Below are positions 34,775 through 43,271 of a DNA stretch of 64,000 nt, one piece after another. Source of the stretch: CAYPPG01 sp964412555 (GTDB lineage: Bacteria; Hinthialibacterota; Hinthialibacteria; Hinthialibacterales; Hinthialibacteraceae); the NCBI GenBank assembly GCA_964412555.1, contig CAYPPG010000010.1:87184-151183 (forward strand). The letters run 5' to 3'. A model generated the notes under the pieces. It had not been told where the DNA came from, ran no database searches, and saw nothing but the letters and a program-made list of their open reading frames with translations. A program made the translations under genes and the position numbers. The stretch's first letter is position 1; each line of letters opens with the position of its first letter.

Positions 34775-37327
34775 TTACTGATTCAAAACTCCGACTTCAA
34801 TATCGATGAAGCCTTTTCGTCCCAGTAATTCAGCATTCGTCAACGGTTCATTCTCCACGATAGTTACCGTACCGTCCTCCGCGACACTGTAGACAGTTCC
34901 TAGTTCATTCACAGCCAAAATCTGTCCATCCACGGTTCGGACAAAGTCGACAACTACCGGATCTTCTGCGTGTTCACGCAACGCGGGGCTTGGTATACGA
35001 ACTTCATTGGAAGTGATTCTTCCATAGGTATCCATCGCCAATCGTTCCACAACGTTGCCGTTTCCATCGACTCTCACATCGATTGAAGCGAGTGTGGTTC
35101 CCCGTTCGAATCCGGTAACGAAGAGATCTCCTGCAACCGATCCGAATCCTTCAACCGTGCCATCGGCATAAGCAACATAATATCCTACATTGCCTCCGGC
35201 ATTGACCACTTCCAAATCAACTGCCGGAATTGGAATTGTAAAGGTGTTCCGGCCGACTCGCACTTGTTGCGTCAATCTCAATTCACCCATGGAATCGATA
35301 CCGTAAGCGGCGATGCTGCCGTCCCGTCCGAGTACATAGAATTCATTCGGACCAGCCGGTTCAATATCGATAGCCTCGCCAATCAATGAGCCTCGGTTGT
35401 CACCTGTCAAGGTTCCTTCCGGAATCACACCACCATCTCTAAGGACACCTACCAATTCGCTATCGATGATTTCGATATCCTCAGACGGCACAACTCCCGT
35501 TCTTGACAATAAGACGATGTCACCGGCCAACCGAACAACACCCGGAATAATTGTCGGCAACGGTGTGCGTGTCACCTCTGGTACTATCGACGGTGTCGGA
35601 GTCGGCGTTGCCGTTGCTTCGACCGGAGTCGGCTCAATTGTAACCGTCGGTGTCGGCGTAAATGTCGGTGTCGGCGGTACCGGCGTTTCAGTCGGCGGCG
35701 CTGGCGTATCTGTCGGCGGCGCTGGCGTATCTGTNNNNNNNNNNNNNNNNNNNNNNNNNNNNNNNNNNNNNNNNNNNNNNNNNNNNNNNNNNNNNNNNNN
35801 NNNNNNNNNNNNNNNNNNNNNNNNNNNNNNNNNNGGCGGTACCGGCGTGTTTGTTGGAGTATTCGTCGGCGGTACCGGCGTGTTCGTCGGTGTATTTGTC
35901 GGCGGTACCGGCGTGTTTGTCGGTGTATTTGTCGGTGGTACCGGCGTGTTTGTCGGTGTATTTGTCGGTGGCACTGGCGTATTTGTTGGCGGTACCGGTG
36001 TATTCGTTGGTGTATCCGTTGGTGGTACCGGAGTATTGGTTGGAGGCGGCACCGGAGTGTTAGTTGGCGGCACTGGTGTCGGTTCTACTGCTGCCCCAAT
36101 TTCAACTACTCCATCCGTGATGGTTGCACCAGCCAATCCCCCTGTATTCGAGGAAATCGTGAAGTTCGTTGTCGCAGGTTCGTCTCCTGCTGTCCCATTA
36201 ATGGTAAACAGAAGACCGTCACCATTAAATGGATCCGTTGGCGGCGCAAACGGGTTCGCAGTATCACGATTGAGAGCAATGATCAAAAGAACACCCGGTT
36301 GCGCAGGAATCACATTAAAAGTGGGAAATTCAGAAGCCAAACTTCCTTCCCGCGAAACACCCGTTATTGTAATTGCATCTGCAGGTGAGTAATCAATCCG
36401 AAGAGTAAAATCGGTTACATTTTGTCCCCCCACGACGTTCAACGCCATCGCAAATTGTTCACCTGTACCGACTTGAACACTCTCAAATACCAGTCCATCG
36501 GATGATTGCGGCAATAAACCATTCTTATCTACGGTAACATCCTTGACTGACTTATTGCGTGTTACTTTTCCACCCAATAAGTCCTCGACAATCAAGTCCA
36601 ATAAAACACTGATATCCTGTGCATCGATAATTCCATCCGGATTATCCAATGGAGCCACATCGGCAATATTTCGAGTATTTGGTTCAATAGGATTGCCTAA
36701 TAATTCATCAACGATCAAATCTAGTAAAAAACTGATATCTTGAGCGTCCCGGACTGAATCGTTATTCAAATCACCGGGTTTAATATCCGGTCCGCTGGAG
36801 ACATCGACGGTAGCGGCCGTTTCATCCACGGTGATATCCAAATCGGAACCCGTTGGTGCTTCCAATCCATCATCAAAGAATTTCGCGTCCACAATTTTCG
36901 CCGCGAGGGAACCGGCAGCATCGGCTTGAATATTCAAAGTGCCGAGAATCCCGCCATTCACGAAATTCGCTTCCGCATCGCTTCCGAGCAATGAGGATTG
37001 TAATGTATAGACATTTCCGTCCTGGGAAACCACTTGTGGAATCGGATTATCCGATGCGCTGAAATCGCTCCACTGGGAGGAAATAGAAAATGCAGGATTA
37101 GACCACACCGCCCCATCCGTTGAAGATAATTCCACTTGCACGACAAATGCCTTCAACGGCAAATCGGCTTCCGTCTGTATCAATACGTTGAAAGGCACTG
37201 TATCTCCAACAGAAAAAGAGGGGGGTTGAGGTTGTTGTATGGATATCGCTCCAGCCATTGTTACGCTGGCTCCTGCGAAAGTAAGGATCAAGAGCAGCGT
37301 ACATGGTTTGAAAATGGATTTTAACAT
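34775..37327 (-). CDS. exported cohesin/dockerin protein with TNTPVPP linker (gap inside)
   Basis: The frame of 851 codons includes 100 N. Order: signal peptide (1-26); a cohesin-like sandwich (about 27-185); a type I dockerin-like pair of calcium loops (LNNDSVRDAQDISFLLDLIV and a second, LDNPDGIIDAQDISVLLDLI); a second cohesin-like domain (about 285-425: QVGTGEQFAMALNV); a Thr/Pro linker of 11-residue TNTPVPP units; and a C-terminal propeller-like domain. Cohesin and dockerin on one chain suggests self-association or a surface scaffold. GGAGG before the ATG at 37327 decides the start over 37390. The linker is collapsed at the gap, so real length is unknown. Confidence 0.8.
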   Translation of the reverse strand: MLKSIFKPCTLLLILTFAGASVTMAGAISIQQPQPPSFSVGDTVPFNVLIQTEADLPLKAFVVQVELSSTDGAVWSNPAFSISSQWSDFSASDNPIPQVVSQDGNVYTLQSSLLGSDAEANFVNGGILGTLNIQADAAGSLAAKIVDAKFFDDGLEAPTGSDLDITVDETAATVDVSSGPDIKPGDLNNDSVRDAQDISFLLDLIVDELLGNPIEPNTRNIADVAPLDNPDGIIDAQDISVLLDLIVEDLLGGKVTRNKSVKDVTVDKNGLLPQSSDGLVFESVQVGTGEQFAMALNVVGGQNVTDFTLRIDYSPADAITITGVSREGSLASEFPTFNVIPAQPGVLLIIALNRDTANPFAPPTDPFNGDGLLFTINGTAGDEPATTNFTISSNTGGLAGATITDGVVEIGAAVEPTPVPPTNTPVPPPTNTPVPPTDTPTNTPVPPTNTPVPPTNTPTNTPVPPTNTPTNTPVPPTNTPTNTPVPPTNTPTNTPVPXXXXXXXXXXXXXXXXXXXXXXXXXXXXXXXXXXTDTPAPPTDTPAPPTETPVPPTPTFTPTPTVTIEPTPVEATATPTPTPSIVPEVTRTPLPTIIPGVVRLAGDIVLLSRTGVVPSEDIEIIDSELVGVLRDGGVIPEGTLTGDNRGSLIGEAIDIEPAGPNEFYVLGRDGSIAAYGIDSMGELRLTQQVRVGRNTFTIPIPAVDLEVVNAGGNVGYYVAYADGTVEGFGSVAGDLFVTGFERGTTLASIDVRVDGNGNVVERLAMDTYGRITSNEVRIPSPALREHAEDPVVVDFVRTVDGQILAVNELGTVYSVAEDGTVTIVENEPLTNAELLGRKGFIDIEVGVLNQ
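35735..35834. other. assembly gap (100 N) in the TNTPVPP linker
   Basis: One hundred N inside a 33-base coding repeat. The frame is open on both sides if the gap really is 100 bases, which is not a multiple of three relative to the repeat, so the reading frame across it is uncertain. Confidence 0.99.
35835..36070. repeat. 33-bp coding tandem repeat (TNTPVPP linker)
   Basis: On the plus strand the unit reads GGCGGTACCGGCGTGTTTGT followed by CGGTGTATTTGTC. On the coding strand it encodes TNTPVPPTNTP. Copies differ mainly at third positions. The array continues into the N gap and past it as TDTPAPP units. Confidence 0.9.
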
Positions 37328-37492
37328 CGGTGCCTCCGTCTTTAGAGTGGGGTACATATTCAATAATAGGGAACCGACTTCCCCTCTCAAATCACATTTG
37401 TCCTAAGATATCAACACTTTGTGATTTTTTCAACCTATACCGCGAATTTTATCGCAAAAAAAGAGAAGGAGTAGTAGAAAAATTCTACTTAT

Positions 37493-37640
37493 ACCCCTTC
37501 AGGGTGGAGTCTTTTTATAATTTTATTTCCCCAGGGGCGATGCCCACTGGCTTTCATATTTCACCCCTTCAGGGTGGAATTTTTCTACTTCCTGGCGGTG
37601 CAGTGTTATCCGGCAAGGGTAGACTTCGCTTACCCCTGCT
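37493..37640. repeat. composite palindromic element (CACCCCTTCAGGGTG class)
   Basis: Palindrome ACCCCTTCAGGGT (37493-37505), then CCAGGGGCGATGCCCACTGG (37531-37550), then CACCCCTTCAGGGTG (37562-37576). A separate hairpin-forming AAGGGTAGACTTCGCTTACC follows at about 37615. The same three-part element occurs at 43165-43248, and the last hairpin recurs in reverse at about 44390. It fills most of the 410-base gap between the dockerin and glycosyltransferase genes; I see no gene there. Confidence 0.8.
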
Positions 37641-37737
37641 ACCCTTTCCTTAAATAAAAGACCATCTCGACACTTTACAGAACCACAATTTCTCATCAAA
37701 GTTTTCGACAAGAAAATTTTGCCAATTGAGATTTTGT

Positions 37738-38901
37738 ATGCGTATTTTGCTTTTACAACGATTCGATCTTTCTTCCGTTTCCTGTGCCCGTAGAGTATTG
37801 TGCCAGGCGGAAGAACTTTTAAAAAGGGGACATGATGTCATTTTGACAGATTTTGTCCACTATCAGCGTCAACAAGAACTTCCACATGTCGCCAATGTAT
37901 CCAATTTGGGGGGAACAATCCTGGAATTAGATCGGAAAGCAAGTCGTATCCCACTGAATATATTAAAATTACGTAAAATCTATCCACCGGATATCGTTCA
38001 CCTTTGGAAAGCGTACCCGGATGCTTCGTTGCCTGCAATTTTTTTATCCCGCTATTGGAAGATTCCTCTTCATTATGATTGGGACGACTGGGAACGCGGA
38101 ATCGCCGCCGAGTTGGCCGGCTCGAAATGGGCGGGTAGAATTGCCGGAATGTGGGATAAACGATTGCTACATCTCAGCGACACGGTCTCTGTTGCCAGCG
38201 AATTTTTACGGAATCACACATTACAAACCGGTATTCCTAAAGAGCGGATCATAGATGCTCCGGTTGGAGCCGACATCGAAAAATTCTCTCCTCGCGAAAA
38301 AGATCGACAACTTTATGAATCTCTTGAACTTAGAGAACCAACCCTTGTATATAGCGGGCAGTTGGAAGTTGCCGCGTATGCAGAAAAAGCGATCGATGTG
38401 TTGGCACTTGTCAAAGATGAAATTCAAACCGTCAAGTTATTGATCTTGGGCGGGGGACGAAAACTCGATTCATTACGCAAACACGCCGAAGAAAAACGGC
38501 TTTCCCGCCATGTCATCTTCACAGACTATGTTCCCGGCGAAGACATCCCCCGTTACCTGGCCTTGGCCGATGTCGCTCTCGCTCCCTTCGCCAAAAACAA
38601 TGTCACCCGCGCCAAATCTCCCCTCAAAATCGCCGAATACCTCGCAATAGGACTACCCATCGTGGCATCCGATGTCGGCGAAGCCAAAAAAATGACCGTC
38701 GGCGCAGGAGCATGCGTACCCTGTAACGACCTAAAAGCCATGGCTGAAAAAACCATCTGGATACTCAAAAATCCCGGCGTGCAAAAAAGCATGAGCCTGG
38801 CAGGACGCCGCCTGGCTGAGACTCAGTATAATTGGAAAGCGCATGTCGATCAGCTGGAGCAAGCCTATCGGTTTGCTATCTCGCAGAATAATACTTTTTA
38901 G
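37738..38901 (+). CDS. GT4-type (GT-B fold) glycosyltransferase
   Basis: This 387-residue cytoplasmic enzyme has an N-terminal acceptor domain starting MRILLLQRFD and the C-terminal nucleotide-sugar domain with LVYSGQLEVA, LLILGGGRKLDSL, HVIFTDYVPGEDIPRYLALADVALAPF, and the catalytic ExxxxxE-like element SPLKIAEYLAIGLPIVASDVGE. Donor and acceptor are unknown; surface glycan assembly is likely. A TTG at 37726 is in frame, but the ATG at 37738 matches the family start. The MazEF-like promoter lies at the very end of this gene. Confidence 0.87.
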   Translation: MRILLLQRFDLSSVSCARRVLCQAEELLKRGHDVILTDFVHYQRQQELPHVANVSNLGGTILELDRKASRIPLNILKLRKIYPPDIVHLWKAYPDASLPAIFLSRYWKIPLHYDWDDWERGIAAELAGSKWAGRIAGMWDKRLLHLSDTVSVASEFLRNHTLQTGIPKERIIDAPVGADIEKFSPREKDRQLYESLELREPTLVYSGQLEVAAYAEKAIDVLALVKDEIQTVKLLILGGGRKLDSLRKHAEEKRLSRHVIFTDYVPGEDIPRYLALADVALAPFAKNNVTRAKSPLKIAEYLAIGLPIVASDVGEAKKMTVGAGACVPCNDLKAMAEKTIWILKNPGVQKSMSLAGRRLAETQYNWKAHVDQLEQAYRFAISQNNTF

Positions 38902-38903
38902 GA

Positions 38904-38932
38904 TATAATGGTAGTATGATAAAAAATCATAC
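38904..38932 (+). promoter_or_regulatory. MazEF-like promoter and operator
   Basis: A consensus -10 box TATAAT (38904-38909) is followed by a perfect inverted repeat GTATGAT-aaaaa-ATCATAC (38914-38932). The repeat would cover the transcription start, as expected for autorepression by a ribbon-helix-helix antitoxin. The -35 box is weak. Confidence 0.65.
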
Positions 38933-38948
38933 CTATGGAATCTAAATC

Positions 38949-39191
38949 ATGGTTACGGCTAAAATCGCTATCACAATCAATGAAAACACACTGAATCGTC
39001 TTGATCAATTTATTAACGATGAAAAAATACCCAGTCGTAGTAAAGCAATCCAGCAAGCGGTAGAGGAAAAACTTGAACGTATAAAAAGGGAACGTTTGGG
39101 ACGAGAATGTGCCAAACTCGATCCCAAAATCGAGAAAAGCATGGCCGAGGAAGGAATCGCTGAAGAATCACAATTATGGCCGGAATATTGA
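38949..39191 (+). CDS. ribbon-helix-helix antitoxin (MazE/CopG-like)
   Basis: This 80-residue protein has an N-terminal ribbon-helix-helix: strand AKIAITINENTLNRLDQFI, then SRSKAIQQAVEEKLERIKRE. The acidic C-terminal half (residues 45-80) should wrap around the toxin. It would neutralise the MazF-like toxin encoded next and repress the shared promoter through the inverted repeat just upstream. The toxin gene starts 16 bases before this stop codon, so the two are translationally coupled. Confidence 0.85.
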   Translation: MVTAKIAITINENTLNRLDQFINDEKIPSRSKAIQQAVEEKLERIKRERLGRECAKLDPKIEKSMAEEGIAEESQLWPEY

Positions 39192-39514
39192 GAGGTGAAA
39201 TACGTTGGGCAAATCTGAATCCGGTAAAAGGTAAAGAACAAGCTGGATTTCGTCCTGTACTCATATTGAGTGAAGATATATTTAACCTTCATTCAGAAAC
39301 CGTAATTGCCCTTGCAATCACTAGTCAACCTCCCAAAGCTGGCTTTCCTCTTACTCATGAACTGAAGAATAAGGATTTACCCAAACGATCATGGGTAAAA
39401 ATCAGTCAAATTAGAACTTTATCAATCGAGCGAATTGGCCTAAAAATAGCTGCTGCTTCCAGTGAAGACTTAAATCAGATCATTAAAGGATTCAATGAAT
39501 TAATAGGTAATTGA
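39176..39514 (+). CDS. mazF: MazF/PemK-family endoribonuclease toxin
   Basis: This 112-residue protein shows the PemK/MazF fold: LRGEIRWANLNPVKGKEQAGFRPVLILS, then TVIALAITSQPP, and SWVKISQIRTLSIERI, with the conserved basic and hydroxyl residues around the R-P-V and S/T positions. MazF toxins cut mRNA at short sequence motifs when the antitoxin is degraded. The reading frame is intact and operon layout is normal, so the module is probably active. Confidence 0.9.
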   Translation: MAGILRGEIRWANLNPVKGKEQAGFRPVLILSEDIFNLHSETVIALAITSQPPKAGFPLTHELKNKDLPKRSWVKISQIRTLSIERIGLKIAAASSEDLNQIIKGFNELIGN

Positions 39515-39559
39515 TTATCTTATTTGCTCCCAATCATCAATTGTAAATTATAGATTTTG

Positions 39560-40603
39560 CTATTTCAATTTATCATACCCCCACAAAATCAGTTCCTCCG
39601 TCTTCTCCCAATCGATACAAGCATCGGTAACGGACACACCGTATTTGAGTTGAGATTTATCCTCGGGGATGGATTGACGGCCTGCATGGAGGTTGCTTTC
39701 GAGCATCATCCCGAAGATGTTATTGTTTCCCTCGATCTTTTGTTTAAGAACATCCTTCCAAACAATTTCCTGGTTTTCATGCTTTTTATTGGAATTGGCG
39801 TGGCTGCAGTCCACCATGATATACGGTGGAAGGCCGGCTTTTTCTAGTTTATCGACGGCGTCATTGACGCTGATGCGATGATAGTTCGGACCATTCCGCC
39901 CACCTCGCAGAATAATGTGCCCCCAGACATTGCCGCTGGTTTTGACAATGGCGGTACGCCCATCCTCATCGACTCCTAAAAAACTATGAGGATAACGGGA
40001 TGAGTACATCGCGTCGATGGCGATCTGCAGGTTGCCTTCGGTGCTGTTTTTATATCCCACCGCCATCGACAATCCGCTGGACATCTCGCGGTGTGTCTGT
40101 GATTCTGTGGTTCTCGCACCGATAGCAGCCCAGGTAATGAACTCCGAAATATATTGTGGAACGACCGGATCAAGTAATTCTGTAGCGGTCGGGATTTTCA
40201 TATCCGTGATTTTCATTAGAATTTTGCGCGCTTTGGTGATCCCTTCAAGCATATTGTCACCGCCGGTCATATCGGGATCGTAAATAAGACCTTTCCAACC
40301 GATCGTCGTTCTCGGTTTTTCGAAATAGACGCGCATCAACAAATAGATACGGTCTTCGACTCGATCTTTCAACTTCCGCAACCGCTCGGCATATTCGTAT
40401 GCCGCATCTTCATCGTGAATCGAACACGGGCCGACAATAACCAAAAAACGGCCGTCTTTCCCCCTCAGCATCTTTTTGACGACATTTCGGCTTTCGACAA
40501 CGGTTATGTTGGCTTCTTCCGTCATGGGAAGTTCCTGTTTCATTTGCCTCGGTGATATCAGAGGAACCGTCTCGATAACGTGAAGGTCTTGAGTTTTTTG
40601 CAT
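39560..40603 (-). CDS. 3-deoxy-7-phosphoheptulonate synthase (class I, AroFGH type)
   Basis: This 347-residue enzyme matches AroF/AroG/AroH: FLVIVGPCSIHD, LLMRVYFEKPRTTIGWKGLIYDP, WAAIGARTTESQTHREM, GYKNSTEGNL, and VDCSHANSNK. It condenses phosphoenolpyruvate and erythrose 4-phosphate at the start of the shikimate pathway. Feedback specificity (Phe, Tyr or Trp) cannot be read with confidence. It is a single gene; no other aro gene is nearby. Confidence 0.95.
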   Translation of the reverse strand: MQKTQDLHVIETVPLISPRQMKQELPMTEEANITVVESRNVVKKMLRGKDGRFLVIVGPCSIHDEDAAYEYAERLRKLKDRVEDRIYLLMRVYFEKPRTTIGWKGLIYDPDMTGGDNMLEGITKARKILMKITDMKIPTATELLDPVVPQYISEFITWAAIGARTTESQTHREMSSGLSMAVGYKNSTEGNLQIAIDAMYSSRYPHSFLGVDEDGRTAIVKTSGNVWGHIILRGGRNGPNYHRISVNDAVDKLEKAGLPPYIMVDCSHANSNKKHENQEIVWKDVLKQKIEGNNNIFGMMLESNLHAGRQSIPEDKSQLKYGVSVTDACIDWEKTEELILWGYDKLK

Positions 40604-40783
40604 GATGATCCCCTAAATCGACGTTGTTTCTTCTCATTCAACCGGCATGGAGCCGGATCGATTTTCTAATTATGGATGACGATAGATGATAGTGCAGGAT
40701 TCGGATATGGCAAGAATATGAAAGAATCGGCCTTGTAGATTGTGTAGAAGATGTACTGACGTCATTGCGTCAGATCGAAAAAA
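40604..40783. other. upstream region of the DAHP synthase gene
   Basis: This is the non-repeat half of a 334-base intergenic stretch. It holds the ribosome site (GGGGATC) and an AT-rich promoter area with an imperfect palindrome GTACTGACGTCATTGCGTCA near 40753. No gene is seen. Confidence 0.4.
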
Positions 40784-40938
40784 GCCGGCAGGATGCCGGC
40801 GCTACGTTGAATGATAATGCACGCGTTGTATGATGCGGGCAGGGATGCCCGCGCTCCGACAGTTTTGTATGATGCTGGCAGGGATGCCCGCGCTCCGACA
40901 GTTTTGTATGATGCTGGCAGGGATGCCCGCGCTCCGGC
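40784..40938. repeat. hairpin repeat cluster abutting pepA
   Basis: GCCGGCAggATGCCGGC (40784-40800) is followed by three units of about 39 bases (TTGTATGATGC plus GGGCA or TGGCA hairpin, GCGCTCCGACAG). The last copy runs to the very stop codon of pepA. A plus-strand frame reading through the array (40811-41155) is not a gene. Confidence 0.85.
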
Positions 40939-42443
40939 TATCTATTGGCTTGTTGTAGGAGATATTGGGTTAAAAGGCGGGTTCCTGCGCCGGTTGCGCC
41001 GCTTTCGAAATAGCCGATGCTCTTTTTGGGCTTGGAAGTTCCGGCGATGTCGAGATGCGCCCATTTTTGTGTTTCGGATTTCCATACCGCAAACTGCCGC
41101 AGGAACTCACCGGCAGAGATCGTCCCTGCACACTTGGATTCACCCACGTTTTTGATATCCGCAATTGTGCTTTTGACGTGATCCTGTAGTTCCGCATAAA
41201 GAGGTAATTCCCAAGCCCGGTCATCGGTTTTCTTTGAAGCATCCAAAAGGTCCGCAGCCAATTGCTCATCATTGGCCATGAGACCGGTATATTCATAGCC
41301 AAGCGCATGAACGACGGCGCCGGTCAAGGTTGCAATATCAATGATGGTATCCGGCTGATATCGGTCAACCATATAGCTAATGGCATCGGCAAGGACAAGA
41401 CGGCCTTCAGCATCGGTATTGCAAATTTCGACGGTTTTCCCGGAATAGCTCACAAGCACATCTCCAGGTTTATACGATTTCGAACCGATGGCATTTTCGG
41501 CCAATCCGCAAACAAAATATGCATTGCATTGCACATTTAATTGGAGTGTATTGTACAGCGTCCCTATAACAGCGGCTGCACCGCACATATCCATGCGCAT
41601 ATTTTCAATCGCGCCGCTCGATTTGAGATTCAATCCGCCGGAGTCGAAGGTAATTCCCTTGCCGATCAAAGCCGTGAATAGATCGTTCTCTCCGGCTCCG
41701 CGATATGTCACAATAACGAGTTTTGGTTCTTTCAAACTGCCTTGATTGACAGCGAGATGCAGGTTCAAGCCCTTTTCTTGGAGTTCGATATGATTGAGAA
41801 TTTCAATTGAACATCGAGGATCTTCTCCAACAATTTCACAAATTTTGTCTTCCAAAAATTGCGAATCCGCCACATCGGCATTTTCATTGGCAAGATCGCG
41901 TGCCAGATTGACTCCATCACAAATCCCCGATAGTCTCATCACCAAATCCGTATGCTCTGTGATCAATACGATCTCGCTCTCCGAAAAATCGGAATTCCCA
42001 TTCTTTTTCGTGACGTATTTATTCCATTTGTAGAGACCTAGTTTCATCCCGTCGACAACGACGTGAATTGTGTTTTCCTTAGCACTTGCGGGGATAACCG
42101 CGATAGGCTTTTGAGAATTCAGCGGTTTGGTTTGTAACGCAGATTTGGTCAACTCTCCCAATTTTCTCATGGATATTGAATCAGGTTCTTCGCCCAATCC
42201 GACCAGCACACACACTTTTTCCCCTTTGATCACCGGCAGGATCTCCTCCGCCTTTCCAGTGAAGATTTCGCCTTTCATGATTTCAAGAATGGAATCATTC
42301 AATTCCGTATCAGGAATTTCAACCGTTTCCGCTCCACGGCAAAAAAGAATGAATTGCGATACATCGGCAGGGATCGACGAAGATGTACGAATCTTCATTT
42401 CTGATTTTTTTATTTCCTTTCCATGGTTATTATCTTGTATCAT
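40938..42443 (-). CDS. pepA: leucyl aminopeptidase (M17)
   Basis: This protein of up to 501 residues has an N-terminal macro-like domain and the C-terminal M17 catalytic domain with LIGKGITFDSGGLNLKSS, MRMDMCGAAAVIG, the signature NTDAEGRLVLADA and TIIDIATLTGA. It removes N-terminal residues from peptides as a hexameric two-metal enzyme. The true start may be ATG 42398 (MKIRTSS), which has an AAAGGA 15 bases upstream; the first ATG at 42443 lacks a clear ribosome site. Confidence 0.93.
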   Translation of the reverse strand: MIQDNNHGKEIKKSEMKIRTSSSIPADVSQFILFCRGAETVEIPDTELNDSILEIMKGEIFTGKAEEILPVIKGEKVCVLVGLGEEPDSISMRKLGELTKSALQTKPLNSQKPIAVIPASAKENTIHVVVDGMKLGLYKWNKYVTKKNGNSDFSESEIVLITEHTDLVMRLSGICDGVNLARDLANENADVADSQFLEDKICEIVGEDPRCSIEILNHIELQEKGLNLHLAVNQGSLKEPKLVIVTYRGAGENDLFTALIGKGITFDSGGLNLKSSGAIENMRMDMCGAAAVIGTLYNTLQLNVQCNAYFVCGLAENAIGSKSYKPGDVLVSYSGKTVEICNTDAEGRLVLADAISYMVDRYQPDTIIDIATLTGAVVHALGYEYTGLMANDEQLAADLLDASKKTDDRAWELPLYAELQDHVKSTIADIKNVGESKCAGTISAGEFLRQFAVWKSETQKWAHLDIAGTSKPKKSIGYFESGATGAGTRLLTQYLLQQANR

Positions 42444-42830
42444 TCATACATATATAAGGTATTAATACCTCGTGTTCCAATTTTGGCAAACCTGTTCAAA
42501 AACATTATATGCACACGTTGAAAGATGCGGGCAGGGATGCCCACGCTCCGACAGATGCGTAAGGCTGGTGAGATTATGCTTCTACCGACGTTGAAAAATG
42601 CGGGCAGGGATGCCCGCGCTCCGACTACTTTTTCGACTATCTGTTCAAAATATCACAGATTTTGCGATTGATTGTTTTAATTTGGAACTGTCGAATTCCC
42701 CCATCATTTGCGTTACTCTACAATTTTTTGCACGTATCTATAAAGAGATAAGCGTCTTACATCCATCTCCGCTTTTTGGTCTCATCTTTGCTTAAAAATC
42801 AGACACCATAACTTGTTGGGAGAATTTTAT
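42444..42830. other. intergenic region with two GCGGGCA hairpins
   Basis: Hairpin repeats lie at 42524-42552 (stem partly changed: TGCCCAC) and 42599-42625. The rest is AT-rich and has no supported gene. TTGGGAGA at 42814-42821 is the ribosome site for the next gene. Confidence 0.6.
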
Positions 42831-43139
42831 ATGAGAATTATGAATTGGAACTCATTTGAAACATTGATGGATATTGCATCCGGTTTCGAAAACGATCTCG
42901 GGCAATGCGTCGATTCAAATGAATCCAACTTGTTGATAAACCTCAAGGATAAAAGAGAGGAACTCGAAAAGCAACGAGACCGTTTCCGCAACGCCGACGA
43001 AGATGAAATCCTTCAAGAATACCAACAACTCCAACATGTCCATCACGAGTTTCTAAAATGTTTTCGAAGCACGCATAACATGCTTCGGCAAAGAGACAAT
43101 CGATTGAATCAATCTCAATTTGATATTCCGTTGTCTTAA
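42831..43139 (+). CDS. small helical protein, paralogue of 45965-46228
   Basis: This 102-residue, highly charged protein is mostly helical with heptad character from about 38 to 90 (LKDKREELEKQRDRFRNADE, then LQEYQQLQHVHHEF). A protein at 45965-46228 shares the framework W-x-SF near the start, KR-x2-LE-x-Q-x2-RF, ADED-x-IL-x-EY and LQ-x2-H-x-E. The two therefore define a small protein family, which I do not recognise. GGGAGA lies 7-9 bases before the ATG at 42831; the earlier TTG at 42813 is less likely. Confidence 0.65.
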   Translation: MRIMNWNSFETLMDIASGFENDLGQCVDSNESNLLINLKDKREELEKQRDRFRNADEDEILQEYQQLQHVHHEFLKCFRSTHNMLRQRDNRLNQSQFDIPLS

Positions 43140-43164
43140 AACAGAAAACGAATCAGTCTTCTGG

Positions 43165-43250
43165 CACCCCTTCAGGGTGAGTTTACGCCTTGTTTCACAT
43201 TTCCAGGGGCGCTGCCCGCTGGCTATCTTCTGTCACCCCTTCAGGGTGGG
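43165..43250. repeat. composite palindromic element, second copy
   Basis: CACCCCTTCAGGGTG (43165-43179), CCAGGGGCGCTGCCCGCTGG (43203-43222) and CACCCCTTCAGGGTG (43234-43248) repeat the layout at 37493-37576 with nearly identical spacing. The middle hairpin differs at two positions. It lies between two convergent genes. Confidence 0.85.
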
Positions 43251-43271
43251 GGATATTCCCTCCTACCTTAC

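Noticed and set aside
35397..36392. 331-codon plus-strand frame rich in Gly and Val
   Set aside because: It is the reverse reading of the TNTPVPP linker repeat and crosses the N gap.
40811..41155. 114-codon plus-strand frame before pepA
   Set aside because: Its first half translates hairpin repeats and its second half is antisense to pepA.
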